Shown: positions 18,753 to 27,834, counted from the first letter of the stretch. The stretch: 64,000 nt of DNA from JAWWOW01 sp033851265 (GCA_033851265.1 JAWWOW010000016.1:1-64000), one strand, 5' to 3'. A program made the numbers and translations. The notes: generated by a model not told the origin, from the sequence alone.

Positions 18753-20086
18753 GGTGTGTCCTCGACCAAATCGACGTCGAGCTTCAGCAGGTCGTCTTCG
18801 GTCTCTCGGCGCACGATGACACGGGCCACCCCATCGCGAACTGCTACGACCGGCGGACGTGGGACGTGGTTGTAGTTGCTCGCCATGGAGCGGTGATAGG
18901 CGCCCGAGGCAGGTACGGCGATGAGGTCGCCCGGAGCCAGGTCGGCAGGTAACGCCACGTCCTTGACGACGATGTCACCGGACTCGCAGTGCTTGCCCGA
19001 GATCGTGACGGGCTGTGGCGTCGCATCGGAGATTCGGGAGGCCAGCGCCGCGGTGTAGTGCGCGTCGTACAACGCCGTGCGGATGTTGTCGCTCATGCCG
19101 CCGTCAACGCTGACGTACGTGCGCAGACCCGGCAGCACCTTGACGGTGCCGACCTCGTAGAGCGTGACGGTGCTCGGACCACTGATGGCGCGACCCGGTT
19201 CGACGGCAAGACGCGGCGCGGTAACACCTGCGCTCGCACACTCACTCGCCACGATGCTGCGCAGGCGTTCGGCGGCCTCGGCGACCGGCATCGGCAGGTC
19301 GGCTTCGGTGTAGGCGATGCCGAGCCCACCTCCGAGATTGAGCTCGGCGAGCTCGATGCCGTGCTCGATCTTGATCTCGGCCAGCAAACCCACCATGCGA
19401 TGCGCAGCAAGGGCGAACCCTTGCGTCTCGAAGATCTGCGACCCGATGTGCGCGTGCAGACCCAGCAATTCGAGGGCCGGGAGACGCAGGGCCCGGCGCA
19501 CCGCCTCTGCTGCGGCACCGGATGCGAGGGAGAACCCGAACTTCTGATCCTCCTGGCCCGTCGCGACGTACTCATGTGTGTGCGCCTCAACACCGGGCGT
19601 CACCCGCAACAAGATGGGCTGACGCACCTCCGCGCGCTCCGCAACAAACGCGAGACGCGCGAGCTCCTCGAAGGAGTCGACAACGACTCTGCCGATGCGG
19701 TTGTCGACGGCGCGCTCGAGCTCCGGCACCGACTTGTTGTTCCCGTGGAAGACGATCCGGTGGGTGGGCACGCCCGCTCGCAAGGCGACGGCAAGCTCGC
19801 CACCCGTGCAGACGTCGAGCCCCAGCCCCTCTTCGATCACCCATCGGGCGACGGACAGGCACAGAAATGCCTTACCTGCGTAATAGACATCGCCGTCGGC
19901 GAAGGCCTCGCGCCATTCTCGACAACGAGACCGGAGATCGTCCTCGTCCAAGATGTACGCCGGAGTGCCGAACTGTTCGGCGAGGGCAATGACATCGACA
20001 CCGCCGATGGTGAGAACGCCGTCCGCACGGCGAGCCGTGCGCGGCCATACCGCCGGCTCGAGAGCACGGTCGACGTGCGCAGTCAC
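18749..20086 (-). CDS. lysA: Diaminopimelate decarboxylase
   Basis: This PLP enzyme of fold type III (445 aa) converts meso-diaminopimelate to lysine. The PLP lysine is K72 in VYYAGKAFLC. HIGSQIF and the glycine loop NLGGGLGIAY are present, and GKHCESGDIV supplies the second-subunit Cys of the active site. The GTG at 20086 follows TAGCCT by 6 bases, so transcription of the lysA-hom-thrC-thrB unit probably begins here without a leader. Lysine and threonine branches are thus co-expressed. Confidence 0.96.
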   Translation of the reverse strand: MTAHVDRALEPAVWPRTARRADGVLTIGGVDVIALAEQFGTPAYILDEDDLRSRCREWREAFADGDVYYAGKAFLCLSVARWVIEEGLGLDVCTGGELAVALRAGVPTHRIVFHGNNKSVPELERAVDNRIGRVVVDSFEELARLAFVAERAEVRQPILLRVTPGVEAHTHEYVATGQEDQKFGFSLASGAAAEAVRRALRLPALELLGLHAHIGSQIFETQGFALAAHRMVGLLAEIKIEHGIELAELNLGGGLGIAYTEADLPMPVAEAAERLRSIVASECASAGVTAPRLAVEPGRAISGPSTVTLYEVGTVKVLPGLRTYVSVDGGMSDNIRTALYDAHYTAALASRISDATPQPVTISGKHCESGDIVVKDVALPADLAPGDLIAVPASGAYHRSMASNYNHVPRPPVVAVRDGVARVIVRRETEDDLLKLDVDLVEDTP

Positions 20087-20092
20087 CGATTG

Positions 20093-20098
20093 AGGCTA
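20093..20098 (-). promoter_or_regulatory. Leaderless -10 element for lysA operon
   Basis: TAGCCT lies 6 bases before the lysA GTG, inside the 39-base gap between argS and lysA. It would drive lysA-hom-thrC-thrB independently of argS. No good -35 is seen. Confidence 0.6.
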
Positions 20099-20125
20099 TC
20101 GCAGAGCAAGATCAACTCCGGGTGA

Positions 20126-21781
20126 TTACATCCGCTCCGGGGCACTGACTCCGAGCAGTTGCAAACCGTTGGCGAGCACGATGCGCGTCGCCTCACTCAG
20201 CCACAGCCGCGCACGAGTCAGGTCGGTCGGCTCCTCATCTCCCAGCGGCAGCACGCGGCAGGCGTCGTAGAACCGGTGGTAGGTGCCCGCGAGTTCTTCG
20301 AGATAGCGAGCGACCCGGTGCGGCTCGCGCAGTTCCGCCGCACTCGCGACGACGCGTGGGAACTCCCCCAGCACACCAAGGAGATCGTTCTCTCGCTCAT
20401 GAGTGAGCAAGGCCGGGTTGAAGTCTTGGCCGCGCTCGATGCCCATCTCCTCGGCGTTGCGCTGCAACGACGCCAGCCGAGCGTGGGCGTACTGGACGTA
20501 GAAGACGGGGTTGTCATTGGTCTGCCGGGTGATGGCGGCTATGTCCAAGGTGAGCACTGAGTCGGTCGACGATCGCGCAAGTGAATAGCGGGCGGCGTCG
20601 ACGCCGACGGCGTCAATCAGCTCGTCGAGTGCGACGACGTTGCCAGCGCGTTTGCTCATGCGAACGGGCTCGCCGTCCTTCACCAGGTTGACGAGCTGTC
20701 CTATCAGCACCTCGACGTTGCGGTTCGGGTCGTCGCCGGCACAGGCAGCAAGCGACTTCAGTCGCATCACGTAACCGTGATGATCGGCTCCCAGCATGTA
20801 GACGCAGCGCTCGAAACCGCGTTCACGCTTGTTGATGTAGTACGCCGCGTCGGCCGCAAGGTAGGTCGTCGACCCATCGCTTTTGACCAGGACCCGATCT
20901 TTGTCATCACCGAAGTCAGTCGTGCGAAGCCAGACGGCGCCGTCCGCGTCATAGACATGGCCCTGGCGGCGAAGCTCGTCCAAGGCATGCCCGATCGCTC
21001 CGCTCTCGTGCAGTTCGCGCTCGGAGAACCACACGTCGAAGTCGACACCAAATCGATGCAAGCTGGCCTGCATCTCCGCGAGCATGAGCCGATACCCCTC
21101 GGCTTCGAAGCGTGCGAGTGCTTCGTCTTCTGGTGACGCAAGCAGCTCGGGATTGTCTCCGAGGATCACTGCTGCGATCTCCGCGATGTACTCCCCGGTG
21201 TAGCCGTTCTCCGGGGTGGGCTCTCCTTTTGCGGCAGCCAGCAGCGAGGCGGCGAAGTGCCGCATCTGCACGCCCTCGTCGTTGAGGTAGTGCTCACGCG
21301 TGACGTCAGCACCGGCGGCTTCGAGCAAGCGACCGAGCGAGTCGCCGACCGCAGCCCATCGCGAATGTCCGAGGTGAATCGGCCCGGTCGGGTTGGCGGA
21401 GACGAACTCCAGGTTGATGCGCTCTTTCTCCAACGTTTCGGTGCGGCCGTAGTCGAGTCCCTGCTCGACGATCGTGCGTGCCAACTCGCCTGCCGCGGCT
21501 TGGTCCAGCCGGATGTTGAGAAAGCCGGGACCTGCGACGTCGACGCTGGCAATGCCCGCCGACGCGCGTAGGCGAGTGGCTATGAGCTCGGCGACCTCTC
21601 GCGGTGAACGTCCCGCCGGCTTCGCGAGCTGCATGGCTACGTTGGTCGAGTAGTCGCCGTGATCACGGTTACGTGGACGCTCGACGGTGACCTGGTCTGG
21701 CACGGCGACATCCAGGTCCCCTGACTCGATGCACGCGGCGACCGCGGCCCGAACGGCCTCGGCTAACTGCGCGGGAGTCAT
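20126..21781 (-). CDS. argS: Arginyl-tRNA synthetase
   Basis: This class I synthetase (551 aa) charges tRNA-Arg. The HIGH-type motif is in GPIHLGHSRWAA at about 135-146, the KMSKS-type loop is RMSKRAGNV, and the ArgRS N-terminal additive domain and C-terminal helical DALR domain (ending near LLGVSAPERM) flank the catalytic core. The ATG at 21781 follows TAACCT and a 6-base spacer. A tRNA-Arg gene lies 440 bases upstream on the other strand. argS before lysA is a common actinobacterial order. Confidence 0.97.
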   Translation of the reverse strand: MTPAQLAEAVRAAVAACIESGDLDVAVPDQVTVERPRNRDHGDYSTNVAMQLAKPAGRSPREVAELIATRLRASAGIASVDVAGPGFLNIRLDQAAAGELARTIVEQGLDYGRTETLEKERINLEFVSANPTGPIHLGHSRWAAVGDSLGRLLEAAGADVTREHYLNDEGVQMRHFAASLLAAAKGEPTPENGYTGEYIAEIAAVILGDNPELLASPEDEALARFEAEGYRLMLAEMQASLHRFGVDFDVWFSERELHESGAIGHALDELRRQGHVYDADGAVWLRTTDFGDDKDRVLVKSDGSTTYLAADAAYYINKRERGFERCVYMLGADHHGYVMRLKSLAACAGDDPNRNVEVLIGQLVNLVKDGEPVRMSKRAGNVVALDELIDAVGVDAARYSLARSSTDSVLTLDIAAITRQTNDNPVFYVQYAHARLASLQRNAEEMGIERGQDFNPALLTHERENDLLGVLGEFPRVVASAAELREPHRVARYLEELAGTYHRFYDACRVLPLGDEEPTDLTRARLWLSEATRIVLANGLQLLGVSAPERM

Positions 21782-21787
21782 GTTTCG

Positions 21788-21793
21788 AGGTTA
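21788..21793 (-). promoter_or_regulatory. Leaderless -10 element for argS
   Basis: TAACCT on the minus strand lies 6 bases before the argS ATG, in the 21-base gap after the response-regulator stop. Confidence 0.6.
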
Positions 21794-21802
21794 TCTCCCA
21801 CG

Positions 21803-22198
21803 TTAGGTAGCGCGTCGCTCCTCACCCAGCCGACGCACAGTGTCGACGAGGTCGTCGGGATCAAACGGCTTCGTCAGGTAGGCATCGACACCAATGCGAG
21901 ATCCGCGTTCGACATCGGCCTCTTGCGCGCGTGCCGACAACAACACAACACGAACGTGGCCAAGGGACGGGTCCTCGCGGAGTCTCGCCGCGGTTTCCCA
22001 CCCGTCGAGGCGCGGCATCATCACGTCAAGTGTCACGACGTCCGGCGCAATGTCCTTGATCTTGTCGAGGCAGTCTTGCCCATCGACGGCCGTGTGCACG
22101 TCGAACCCTTCGAGTTCCAAGTTGACGGTGATGAGCTGCCGGATCACTTCGTCATCGTCGACGACCAGCACGCGCACCGGCTGATCGCTCACGCTCAC
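21803..22198 (-). CDS. Single-domain response regulator (receiver only)
   Basis: This protein (131 aa) is a lone REC domain with all key residues: the acidic pocket in VDDDE (13-17), phospho-acceptor D58 in TLDVMMP, S88 and K110 in YLTKPFD. There is no output domain, so it would act through protein partners, as CheY-like or phosphorelay receivers do. No histidine kinase is adjacent; PdtaS, 25 kb away, is the only one in the window. The GTG at 22198 is very close to a TAGCCT -10 box, and a GTG two codons downstream (22192) sits 7 bases from it and may be the true leaderless start. Confidence 0.92.
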   Translation of the reverse strand: MSVSDQPVRVLVVDDDEVIRQLITVNLELEGFDVHTAVDGQDCLDKIKDIAPDVVTLDVMMPRLDGWETAARLREDPSLGHVRVVLLSARAQEADVERGSRIGVDAYLTKPFDPDDLVDTVRRLGEERRAT

Positions 22199-22199
22199 G

Positions 22200-22205
22200 A
22201 GGCTA
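22200..22205 (-). promoter_or_regulatory. -10 element for the response regulator
   Basis: TAGCCT is read on the minus strand, 7 bases before the GTG at 22192. The same bases overlap the plus-strand TATCCT of the tRNA promoter, so the two divergent promoters share their -10 DNA. Confidence 0.5.
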
Positions 22206-22209
22206 TCCT
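22204..22209 (+). promoter_or_regulatory. -10 element for tRNA-Arg
   Basis: TATCCT lies 12 bases before the mature 5' end of the tRNA. A short 5' leader would be removed by RNase P. Confidence 0.5.
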
Positions 22210-22221
22210 GGGCACACCCGA

Positions 22222-22293
22222 GCCCCCGTAGCTCAGGGGATAGAGCACCGCCCTCCGGAGGCGGGGGCGCAGGTTCGAATCCTGCCGGGGGCG
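22222..22293 (+). tRNA. tRNA-Arg, anticodon CCG
   Basis: A 72-base cloverleaf with all arms paired is present. The acceptor GCCCCCG (22222-22228) pairs with CGGGGGC (22286-22292). The D arm is GCTC-GAGC, the anticodon stem CCGCC-GGCGG has loop CTCCGGA, a 4-base variable loop follows, and the T arm is GCAGG-CCTGC with TTCGAAT. Anticodon CCG (22255-22257) reads CGG arginine codons, which are common in this genome. The discriminator base is G, and CCA is not encoded. Confidence 0.95.
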
Positions 22294-22304
22294 CACACTT
22301 GCGT

Positions 22305-23618
22305 TTATTGGCGCGGCAGGACTGACGGGGTCACCTGAACCGGCATCACGTCCAACCCGCGAGCGAGCAGGAACGGCCGCCGCTCGGGCGTGCCGGCCCG
22401 CGCGATCGCTGGCAGCCGCTCGGTCAGCGCTTCGAAGGCGATGCGGCCTTGCAACCGTGCGAGTGGGGCGCCGAGACAGTAATGCGCGCCGGCAGAGAAC
22501 CCTAGATGCTTGGTCGGGTTGGGCCGGTTGAGATCGAAACTCAGCGGATCCGAAAATACCCCCGCGTCGCGGCTGCCTGCCGCGAGCAACACCATCACCA
22601 GGGAGTCGGGCGGGATGGTGACCCCCGCTACCTCTGCAGGTTCGTCGTACGTGTGACGCATGGTCAGCTGAATCGAATGTTCGAGACGAAGGACCTCCTC
22701 GACCGCGTTGGGGATGAGGCTGCGGTCGGCTCGAAGTGCCTGCCACAAGTCGGGCCGGTCGACGAACATGTTCATCCCGTGGCCGATCAGACCCGTCATC
22801 GTGCCGAATCCCGCAATCAGCATGAGCTGACAGTTGGCGAGCAACTCCTCGTCGGTCAGCTTGGTGCCCTCTTCGTCCCGCGCGGCGATCAGAGCCGATA
22901 TGACGTCGTCGCCTGGGTTCTGCCGCCGGCGTTCGGCCAGTTGAGTGAAGTAGTCAGACAACTCGTCGGAGGCTTTGCGCGCGGTGGCCGCCCTTTCGCG
23001 GGTGATGAACGGGTCGAAACCGGGACCGATGTCGTGCGCCCACGTAGCGAACTTTTCGACGTCCTCCTCCGGGATCCCCATGATGCGCGCGACGATCGTC
23101 ACTGGGAGCGGGAACGCAAAGTCGTGAATGATGTCGATGACCTCGCGTCCCTCGACACGGTCGAGCAGGTCGTGCGTCAGTTCCGTGATCGATTCGCTGA
23201 GCGACGCAACGGCCCGGGCGCCCAAGCCCTTCGTCACGAGCTTTCGTATCTGTGTGTGTCGGGGCGGATCGATGTTCAGCAGTGAGTTGCTGCTGACCAT
23301 CTTGACGATCTCGATGACCCACCCATGTCGCGGGCGCACATGAAAGCGGTCGTCCTTGAGGATCGCGTTGACCGCGTCGTAACCCGTGACGACGTACAAG
23401 CCCGTCGTCGAGGAGTAGAAGACGGGGCCACGCCGGCGCATGGACTCGTAGAGGTTGAACGGCCGCGGCTCGACCCAGGAGTCTGCAGCCAACAACTCGG
23501 GCGTGCGATCGCCGCGCAATCGGTGGTAACGCACATTGGCCGCTTGAACATGCACCCGAGCCCGGTCGCGCACTGCCTTAGCCCGTGCGCGCGGACGCGC
23601 GCGCTCGCGCAGTCCCAT
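22305..23618 (-). CDS. Cytochrome P450 lacking the usual I-helix acid
   Basis: This is a soluble bacterial class I P450 (437 aa). The haem-binding loop HLGFSAGAHYCLG places the ligand at C381, and the ExxR pair is E308/R311 in EEVLR. The I-helix normally reads A-G-x-E/D-T-T; here it is AGFGTMT (269-275), so the acid of the acid-alcohol pair is glycine while a Thr remains. The substrate is unknown. The ATG is preceded by GGGAGGA, with TAAGGT (23637-23642) as a possible -10. It diverges from the FAD oxidoreductase gene and ends 11 bases past the tRNA. Confidence 0.93.
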   Translation of the reverse strand: MGLRERARPRARAKAVRDRARVHVQAANVRYHRLRGDRTPELLAADSWVEPRPFNLYESMRRRGPVFYSSTTGLYVVTGYDAVNAILKDDRFHVRPRHGWVIEIVKMVSSNSLLNIDPPRHTQIRKLVTKGLGARAVASLSESITELTHDLLDRVEGREVIDIIHDFAFPLPVTIVARIMGIPEEDVEKFATWAHDIGPGFDPFITRERAATARKASDELSDYFTQLAERRRQNPGDDVISALIAARDEEGTKLTDEELLANCQLMLIAGFGTMTGLIGHGMNMFVDRPDLWQALRADRSLIPNAVEEVLRLEHSIQLTMRHTYDEPAEVAGVTIPPDSLVMVLLAAGSRDAGVFSDPLSFDLNRPNPTKHLGFSAGAHYCLGAPLARLQGRIAFEALTERLPAIARAGTPERRPFLLARGLDVMPVQVTPSVLPRQ

Positions 23619-23751
23619 CTCATCCTCCCTGCGACAACCTTAGACGACCTCCGCGGCGTACTAACGTCTGAAGAATGTTGCATGACCCGACCGATCCATC
23701 GGTGTATGAGGAATGGTCCGGCCTGAAGTTCGTACGACGATTGAAGGATCG

Positions 23752-25320
23752 ATGACGCGCAGCATTCCGACACACGCCGATGTTGTCGTTGTCGGCGCAG
23801 GCCACAACGGGCTGGTCGCGGCGACGTTGCTCGCTCGTGCGGGCCTGAACGTCGTGGTCTGCGAACGCGATGGCGTGCTCGGCGGAGCGGTACGCACGGA
23901 GCACCCGTTCGCGCGCGTTCCGGGGCTCGGGCAGTCGACCGGTGCGTACCTGCTCGGATTGATGCCACCGGAACTCATCGGGCTCCTCGACATCGACGTC
24001 CCGATGCTGCGACGCGACCCGCATTACTTCTTGCCTACGACCGGTAGCAACCATCTGTTGCTCGGCGCAGATCGGGCCGCGAATACTGCGGCGATTATGT
24101 CGGCCTTCGGGGTCGAGGATGCCAAGGCCGACGAAGCGCTGGGTGCGGAGTTAGCCGCGTTACGAGAGGACATCGCGCCAACATGGCTGTCCGAACCACT
24201 GTCGATTGAGGACACCGCGGAGCGATTCGTGCGTCCTGCCCTGCGTGAAGTGTTCGTCGAGATGTGCCGCGGCTCAGTCGCGTCCTACCTCGACCGGTTC
24301 GGATTCAAGAGCGACCTGCTCCTGGCGATGTACATCGTCACCGACGGGCTATCCGGCCTGCACGCCGGCCCGGACACTCCCGGCTCGGGACACAACTTCC
24401 TCGCGCACAACATGGGCCGCCTGCCGGGTGCAGAGGGGGCATGGATGATCGTGCGCGGTGGCATGGGCACGGTGTCCGCTCGCATTGCTGACGCCGCGCG
24501 CGCGGCGGGCGCAACGTTCATCACGGATTCGCCAGTTCAGCGCGTGCTTGTCGAGGGCGGCCGGGCTTGCGGGGTTGCGCTTTCCAATGACCACACGGTC
24601 AGTGCCAGCGTTGTCGTCGGAGGTTGCGACCCGTTCCAGCTCGCTGCCCTTACCGGCGATGCGCTGCCGACTGCTCTCACGTCTCAACTCGCACACCTGC
24701 AGCGCTCCGGAACCACACTGAAACTCAATCTGGCGCTTCGCGACCTGCCGCGTTTCAGCTGCCTTCCCGAGGACTCAGCATCGCCGTTCGGAGCGACCGT
24801 TCACTTACTCCCCGACGGCCCGGATGTGGTCGACGCGGTGCGCTCGATGTGGGCGGACGTCGAGGCTGGCCGGCTGCCGGAGTTCCCCACGATCGAGTGG
24901 TACGTCCATACAACGGTTGACCCATCTCTGCAGGATGAGAAAGGTCACCACTCGAGCGCGTTGTTCGTCCAGTCCGTGCCGTACACGTTGAGCGCGACAA
25001 CCTGGGATGACGCCTTGCCGTCGTACGTCGAGCACCTCCTGTCCATCTGCGACCGATTCGCTCCAGGGACGAGTGACTTGGTCGCTGACACGCTGCCGTT
25101 GGCACCACCGGATATCGAGCGGCGGTTCGGCATTACCCACGGCCACATCCACCACGTCGACAACGCATTCGCGTTCGCGGACCGCGTGCCCTACTCGTGG
25201 CTGCCCGGGTTGTACGCCGCGAGCGCCGGCTGTCACCCTGCCGGTTCGGTCATCGGTGCGGCCGGACACAACGCAGCACAACGGGTGCTCGCCGACCTCG
25301 GGCTGCCCCCCGCGCGCTGA
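23752..25320 (+). CDS. FAD-dependent oxidoreductase of the phytoene desaturase/PYROXD2-like superfamily
   Basis: This protein is 522 aa from the ATG at 23752, which has GAAGGA just upstream; an ATG at 23713 is in frame but poorly placed. The dinucleotide-binding motif VVVVGAGHNGLVAATLLARAG is at about 11-31, followed by GGAVRTE. The C-terminal flavin-binding element is YAASAGCHPAGSVIGAAGHNA. CrtI-like members desaturate or isomerise polyenes and other hydrophobic substrates, and the PYROXD2-like branch is mostly uncharacterised. It ends 23 bases before an acyl-CoA dehydrogenase gene, so the two are probably co-transcribed. Confidence 0.88.
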   Translation: MTRSIPTHADVVVVGAGHNGLVAATLLARAGLNVVVCERDGVLGGAVRTEHPFARVPGLGQSTGAYLLGLMPPELIGLLDIDVPMLRRDPHYFLPTTGSNHLLLGADRAANTAAIMSAFGVEDAKADEALGAELAALREDIAPTWLSEPLSIEDTAERFVRPALREVFVEMCRGSVASYLDRFGFKSDLLLAMYIVTDGLSGLHAGPDTPGSGHNFLAHNMGRLPGAEGAWMIVRGGMGTVSARIADAARAAGATFITDSPVQRVLVEGGRACGVALSNDHTVSASVVVGGCDPFQLAALTGDALPTALTSQLAHLQRSGTTLKLNLALRDLPRFSCLPEDSASPFGATVHLLPDGPDVVDAVRSMWADVEAGRLPEFPTIEWYVHTTVDPSLQDEKGHHSSALFVQSVPYTLSATTWDDALPSYVEHLLSICDRFAPGTSDLVADTLPLAPPDIERRFGITHGHIHHVDNAFAFADRVPYSWLPGLYAASAGCHPAGSVIGAAGHNAAQRVLADLGLPPAR

Positions 25321-25343
25321 CCGCTGGCTGCAAGGATCCGCGC

Positions 25344-26510
25344 ATGGATTTCCGGGTACCTGACGAGTTGAATGCGCTTCGCGAAAGTTTCGCGTCCTTC
25401 CTCGACCGCGAGGTGCGGCCAGTCGAAGAGCGCGTACGTGAGCAGTTCTGGTCGCTGGCGCCGGATAGTGGCGCGCTTCGCGCGGCAGCGGATCAGGTTA
25501 AGGCGCGGGCAGCGCAAGAGGGCTTCTACGCGGCGCACCTTCCCGAGTCCGTCGGTGGTTGGGGCTTGTCGACACTCGGCATGACGCTGCTCGTCGAGGA
25601 TGCCGCGCGGTCTGGACTGCGCCTGGCGTTGTTCGCAGTAGCGCCGCCCAACCCCGAGGGGCCGACTCAGCTGCTGCTCGACCTGCCTGAGCATCTCTGG
25701 GACACGTACGTTCGACCACTGGTGCGCGGCGAGCAGACGATGTGCTTTGCACTCACGGAACCCGAAGCGGGTAGCGACGCGCAAGCCATCCGAACACGCG
25801 CGCGGCTCGATGGCGATGGCTGGGTGATCGACGGACACAAGCACTTCATCACTAACGCGGCGAGAGCCGACTTCGCGGTTGTGTTCGCTGTCACGGACCC
25901 CGACAAGCGGGCGGCGGGCGGCATCACAGCCTTCGTTGTCCCGAAGGACCAGTTTCGTGTCGGCAAGACGCAGTACACGATGGCCGACACCCACCCTGCC
26001 GAGTTGTTCCTCGACAACGCGCGGGTGCCCAGCGACCACGTCATCGGCGAGGTGGGTCTTGGGTTCTTCGCCGCGATGCGGTTCCTCAACGCCGGACGCG
26101 CGTTCATCGGCGCGCAGTGTCTCGGTCTGTCAGAACTCTGTTTGGACGTTGCGATCGAGCACGCGCGCACGCGTACCGCTTTCGGAAAGCCATTGGCCCG
26201 CAACCAGGGCGTTGCTTTCCCGCTTGCCGACTCGAAGGCTGACATCGAAGCGATGCGTTGGCTGACCTACCACCTCGCCTGGGCAGTTGACGCCGGCGAG
26301 GAACCGGTGCTCGATGCTTCGATCGTCAAACTCTTCAACACCGAACGTGGCTACGCCGTGGCCGACCGCTGCCTGCAGGTCTTTGGCGGGATGGGCCTCG
26401 TCAAGGAAGGCCCGATCGAGCATGTCCTCCGCCACCTGCGGATGCTGCGCGTCGTCGAGGGAGCGAGCGAAGTGCAACGGCTGGTCATCAGCCGCACGAT
26501 CGGGCTATGA
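25344..26510 (+). CDS. Acyl-CoA dehydrogenase
   Basis: This is an FAD flavoenzyme of 388 aa from the ATG at 25344 (AAGGAT upstream). Family signatures are CFALTEPEAGSDA (FAD/acyl-CoA contact, about residues 134-146), the GHKHFITNAARAD loop and the C-terminal LQVFGGMGLVKEGPIEHVLR and RVVEGASEVQR. It would introduce an alpha,beta double bond into an acyl-CoA. The genes around it (FAD oxidoreductase upstream, two P450s outside) suggest a branched, cyclic or terpenoid-derived acyl substrate, but this is inference. Confidence 0.92.
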   Translation: MDFRVPDELNALRESFASFLDREVRPVEERVREQFWSLAPDSGALRAAADQVKARAAQEGFYAAHLPESVGGWGLSTLGMTLLVEDAARSGLRLALFAVAPPNPEGPTQLLLDLPEHLWDTYVRPLVRGEQTMCFALTEPEAGSDAQAIRTRARLDGDGWVIDGHKHFITNAARADFAVVFAVTDPDKRAAGGITAFVVPKDQFRVGKTQYTMADTHPAELFLDNARVPSDHVIGEVGLGFFAAMRFLNAGRAFIGAQCLGLSELCLDVAIEHARTRTAFGKPLARNQGVAFPLADSKADIEAMRWLTYHLAWAVDAGEEPVLDASIVKLFNTERGYAVADRCLQVFGGMGLVKEGPIEHVLRHLRMLRVVEGASEVQRLVISRTIGL

Positions 26511-26527
26511 CGTCGAGTCCTTATCGG

Positions 26528-27796
26528 CTATGAGCCAAACGCGATCGGCACGTTTCCAAGTCTGCGAACGGTGAAATTAGGCCGACGCGAAGGCGGCGCT
26601 GTTCGACGGATCACTGGCATCCGGTCCAGCAATGCATTGAGCGCTATCTGACCCTCGAGGCGGGCAAGTGCAGAACCCAAGCAATGGTGCGAGCCGACGA
26701 TGAACGCAAGATGGCGGTTCGCGTTGTCTCGATCGGGGACGAACGTCGCTGGGTCGGCAAATACCGCCGGGTCCCTGTTCGCGGCGGCGACGATGTTGAT
26801 GATGCGCGAGGCCTTTGAAATCGGGTGACCCATCAGTTCGAAGTCCTCGGCAGCTGTGCGGTTAACCATTTGCACCGGGCTCTCCAAGCGCAGCACCTCT
26901 TCGATCACGTTAGGGACGAGGTTCCGTTCCGTTTGCAGCCGCTCCCAAACATCCGGACGATCCACAAGGATGTTGACGGCGCTCCCGATCATGCCCACCG
27001 TGGTTTCGTACCCAGCAAGCAAAATGAACTCGAAATTGGCGAGCAACTCGTCGTCCGTGACGTCGATGGCTTGCCCTGATGCCGTTGACATGGTGCTGAT
27101 GAGGTCCGATCCCGGTATCCGCCGACGTTCATCGAGGAGACGGCGGAAGTGATCGATGATCTCGGCTGAGGCGGCCCTCGTGATCTCCCACTGCTCAGGA
27201 GAGATCCATGGATCGAAAAGCGGGGCGACTTCGCGGCCGAGCTCACGGAGGCGCCCATCAAACGCTTCTGGAATACCAAGAATGCCGGCGATGATGCGCA
27301 AAGCCAGTGGCAGCGCGAAGTCCGCGACGGCGTCCAGCTCGCCACGCTCTAGCGCCAGATCAAGCAAGCGGTTGCAGTCGGACTCGATAACTTCCCCCAG
27401 CACTGAAATGTTGCGCGGGGTGAATCCCTGACCCATGAGCCGCCGCATTTCACCGTGGCGCGGTGGGTTCATACAGACGATGGAACTTCTCCCCATAGCC
27501 AGCACTTCAGGATCTTCTTTGTAAACGATGGCGCGCACGGCCGGGTGTTTGAACATCGCACTCACGGCCTCGTGACCCACCACAATCACCCGCCCCTGCG
27601 ACGAGAAGATCGGTCCGACCGCCAGCATTTCGTCGTACAACGCAAACGGCATTGACCACGTTGATGGATCGATGGCCAGTCTCAAGAACGGGTCTGCCGG
27701 CGGGGCGCTCGGCGGTGGTGCGGATCGGCGGCGTATCGCTCGTTTGACACGTGAGCCAGCAACACGTGCCAGTTGTCCTGCTCGAAGCGCATCCAC
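26528..27796 (-). CDS. Cytochrome P450
   Basis: This is a second soluble P450 (422 aa), with a canonical I-helix AGYETT (261-266) and haem ligand C372 in AFIVGSHHCLG. ExxR is in EEVLRLE. It differs clearly from the P450 at 22305. A basic N-terminal stretch of about 25 residues precedes the fold. The GTG start follows TACGGT and 6 bases, so it has its own leaderless promoter divergent from kgd. It converges with the acyl-CoA dehydrogenase, closing the cluster. Confidence 0.94.
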   Translation of the reverse strand: MDALRAGQLARVAGSRVKRAIRRRSAPPPSAPPADPFLRLAIDPSTWSMPFALYDEMLAVGPIFSSQGRVIVVGHEAVSAMFKHPAVRAIVYKEDPEVLAMGRSSIVCMNPPRHGEMRRLMGQGFTPRNISVLGEVIESDCNRLLDLALERGELDAVADFALPLALRIIAGILGIPEAFDGRLRELGREVAPLFDPWISPEQWEITRAASAEIIDHFRRLLDERRRIPGSDLISTMSTASGQAIDVTDDELLANFEFILLAGYETTVGMIGSAVNILVDRPDVWERLQTERNLVPNVIEEVLRLESPVQMVNRTAAEDFELMGHPISKASRIINIVAAANRDPAVFADPATFVPDRDNANRHLAFIVGSHHCLGSALARLEGQIALNALLDRMPVIRRTAPPSRRPNFTVRRLGNVPIAFGS

Positions 27797-27802
27797 CCTT
27801 TC

Positions 27803-27808
27803 ACCGTA
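27803..27808 (-). promoter_or_regulatory. Leaderless -10 element for the second P450
   Basis: TACGGT on the minus strand lies 6 bases before the GTG start. The spacer GAAAGG could also act as a ribosome binding site only on a longer transcript. Confidence 0.55.
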
Positions 27809-27834
27809 GCGGGACCTGGCGGGCTAACGGCGCG

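Noticed and set aside
22222..27796. tRNA-linked genomic island
   Set aside because: The accessory P450 cluster begins next to tRNA-Arg, but no integrase is present and I found no second copy of the tRNA 3' end that would mark an attachment site.
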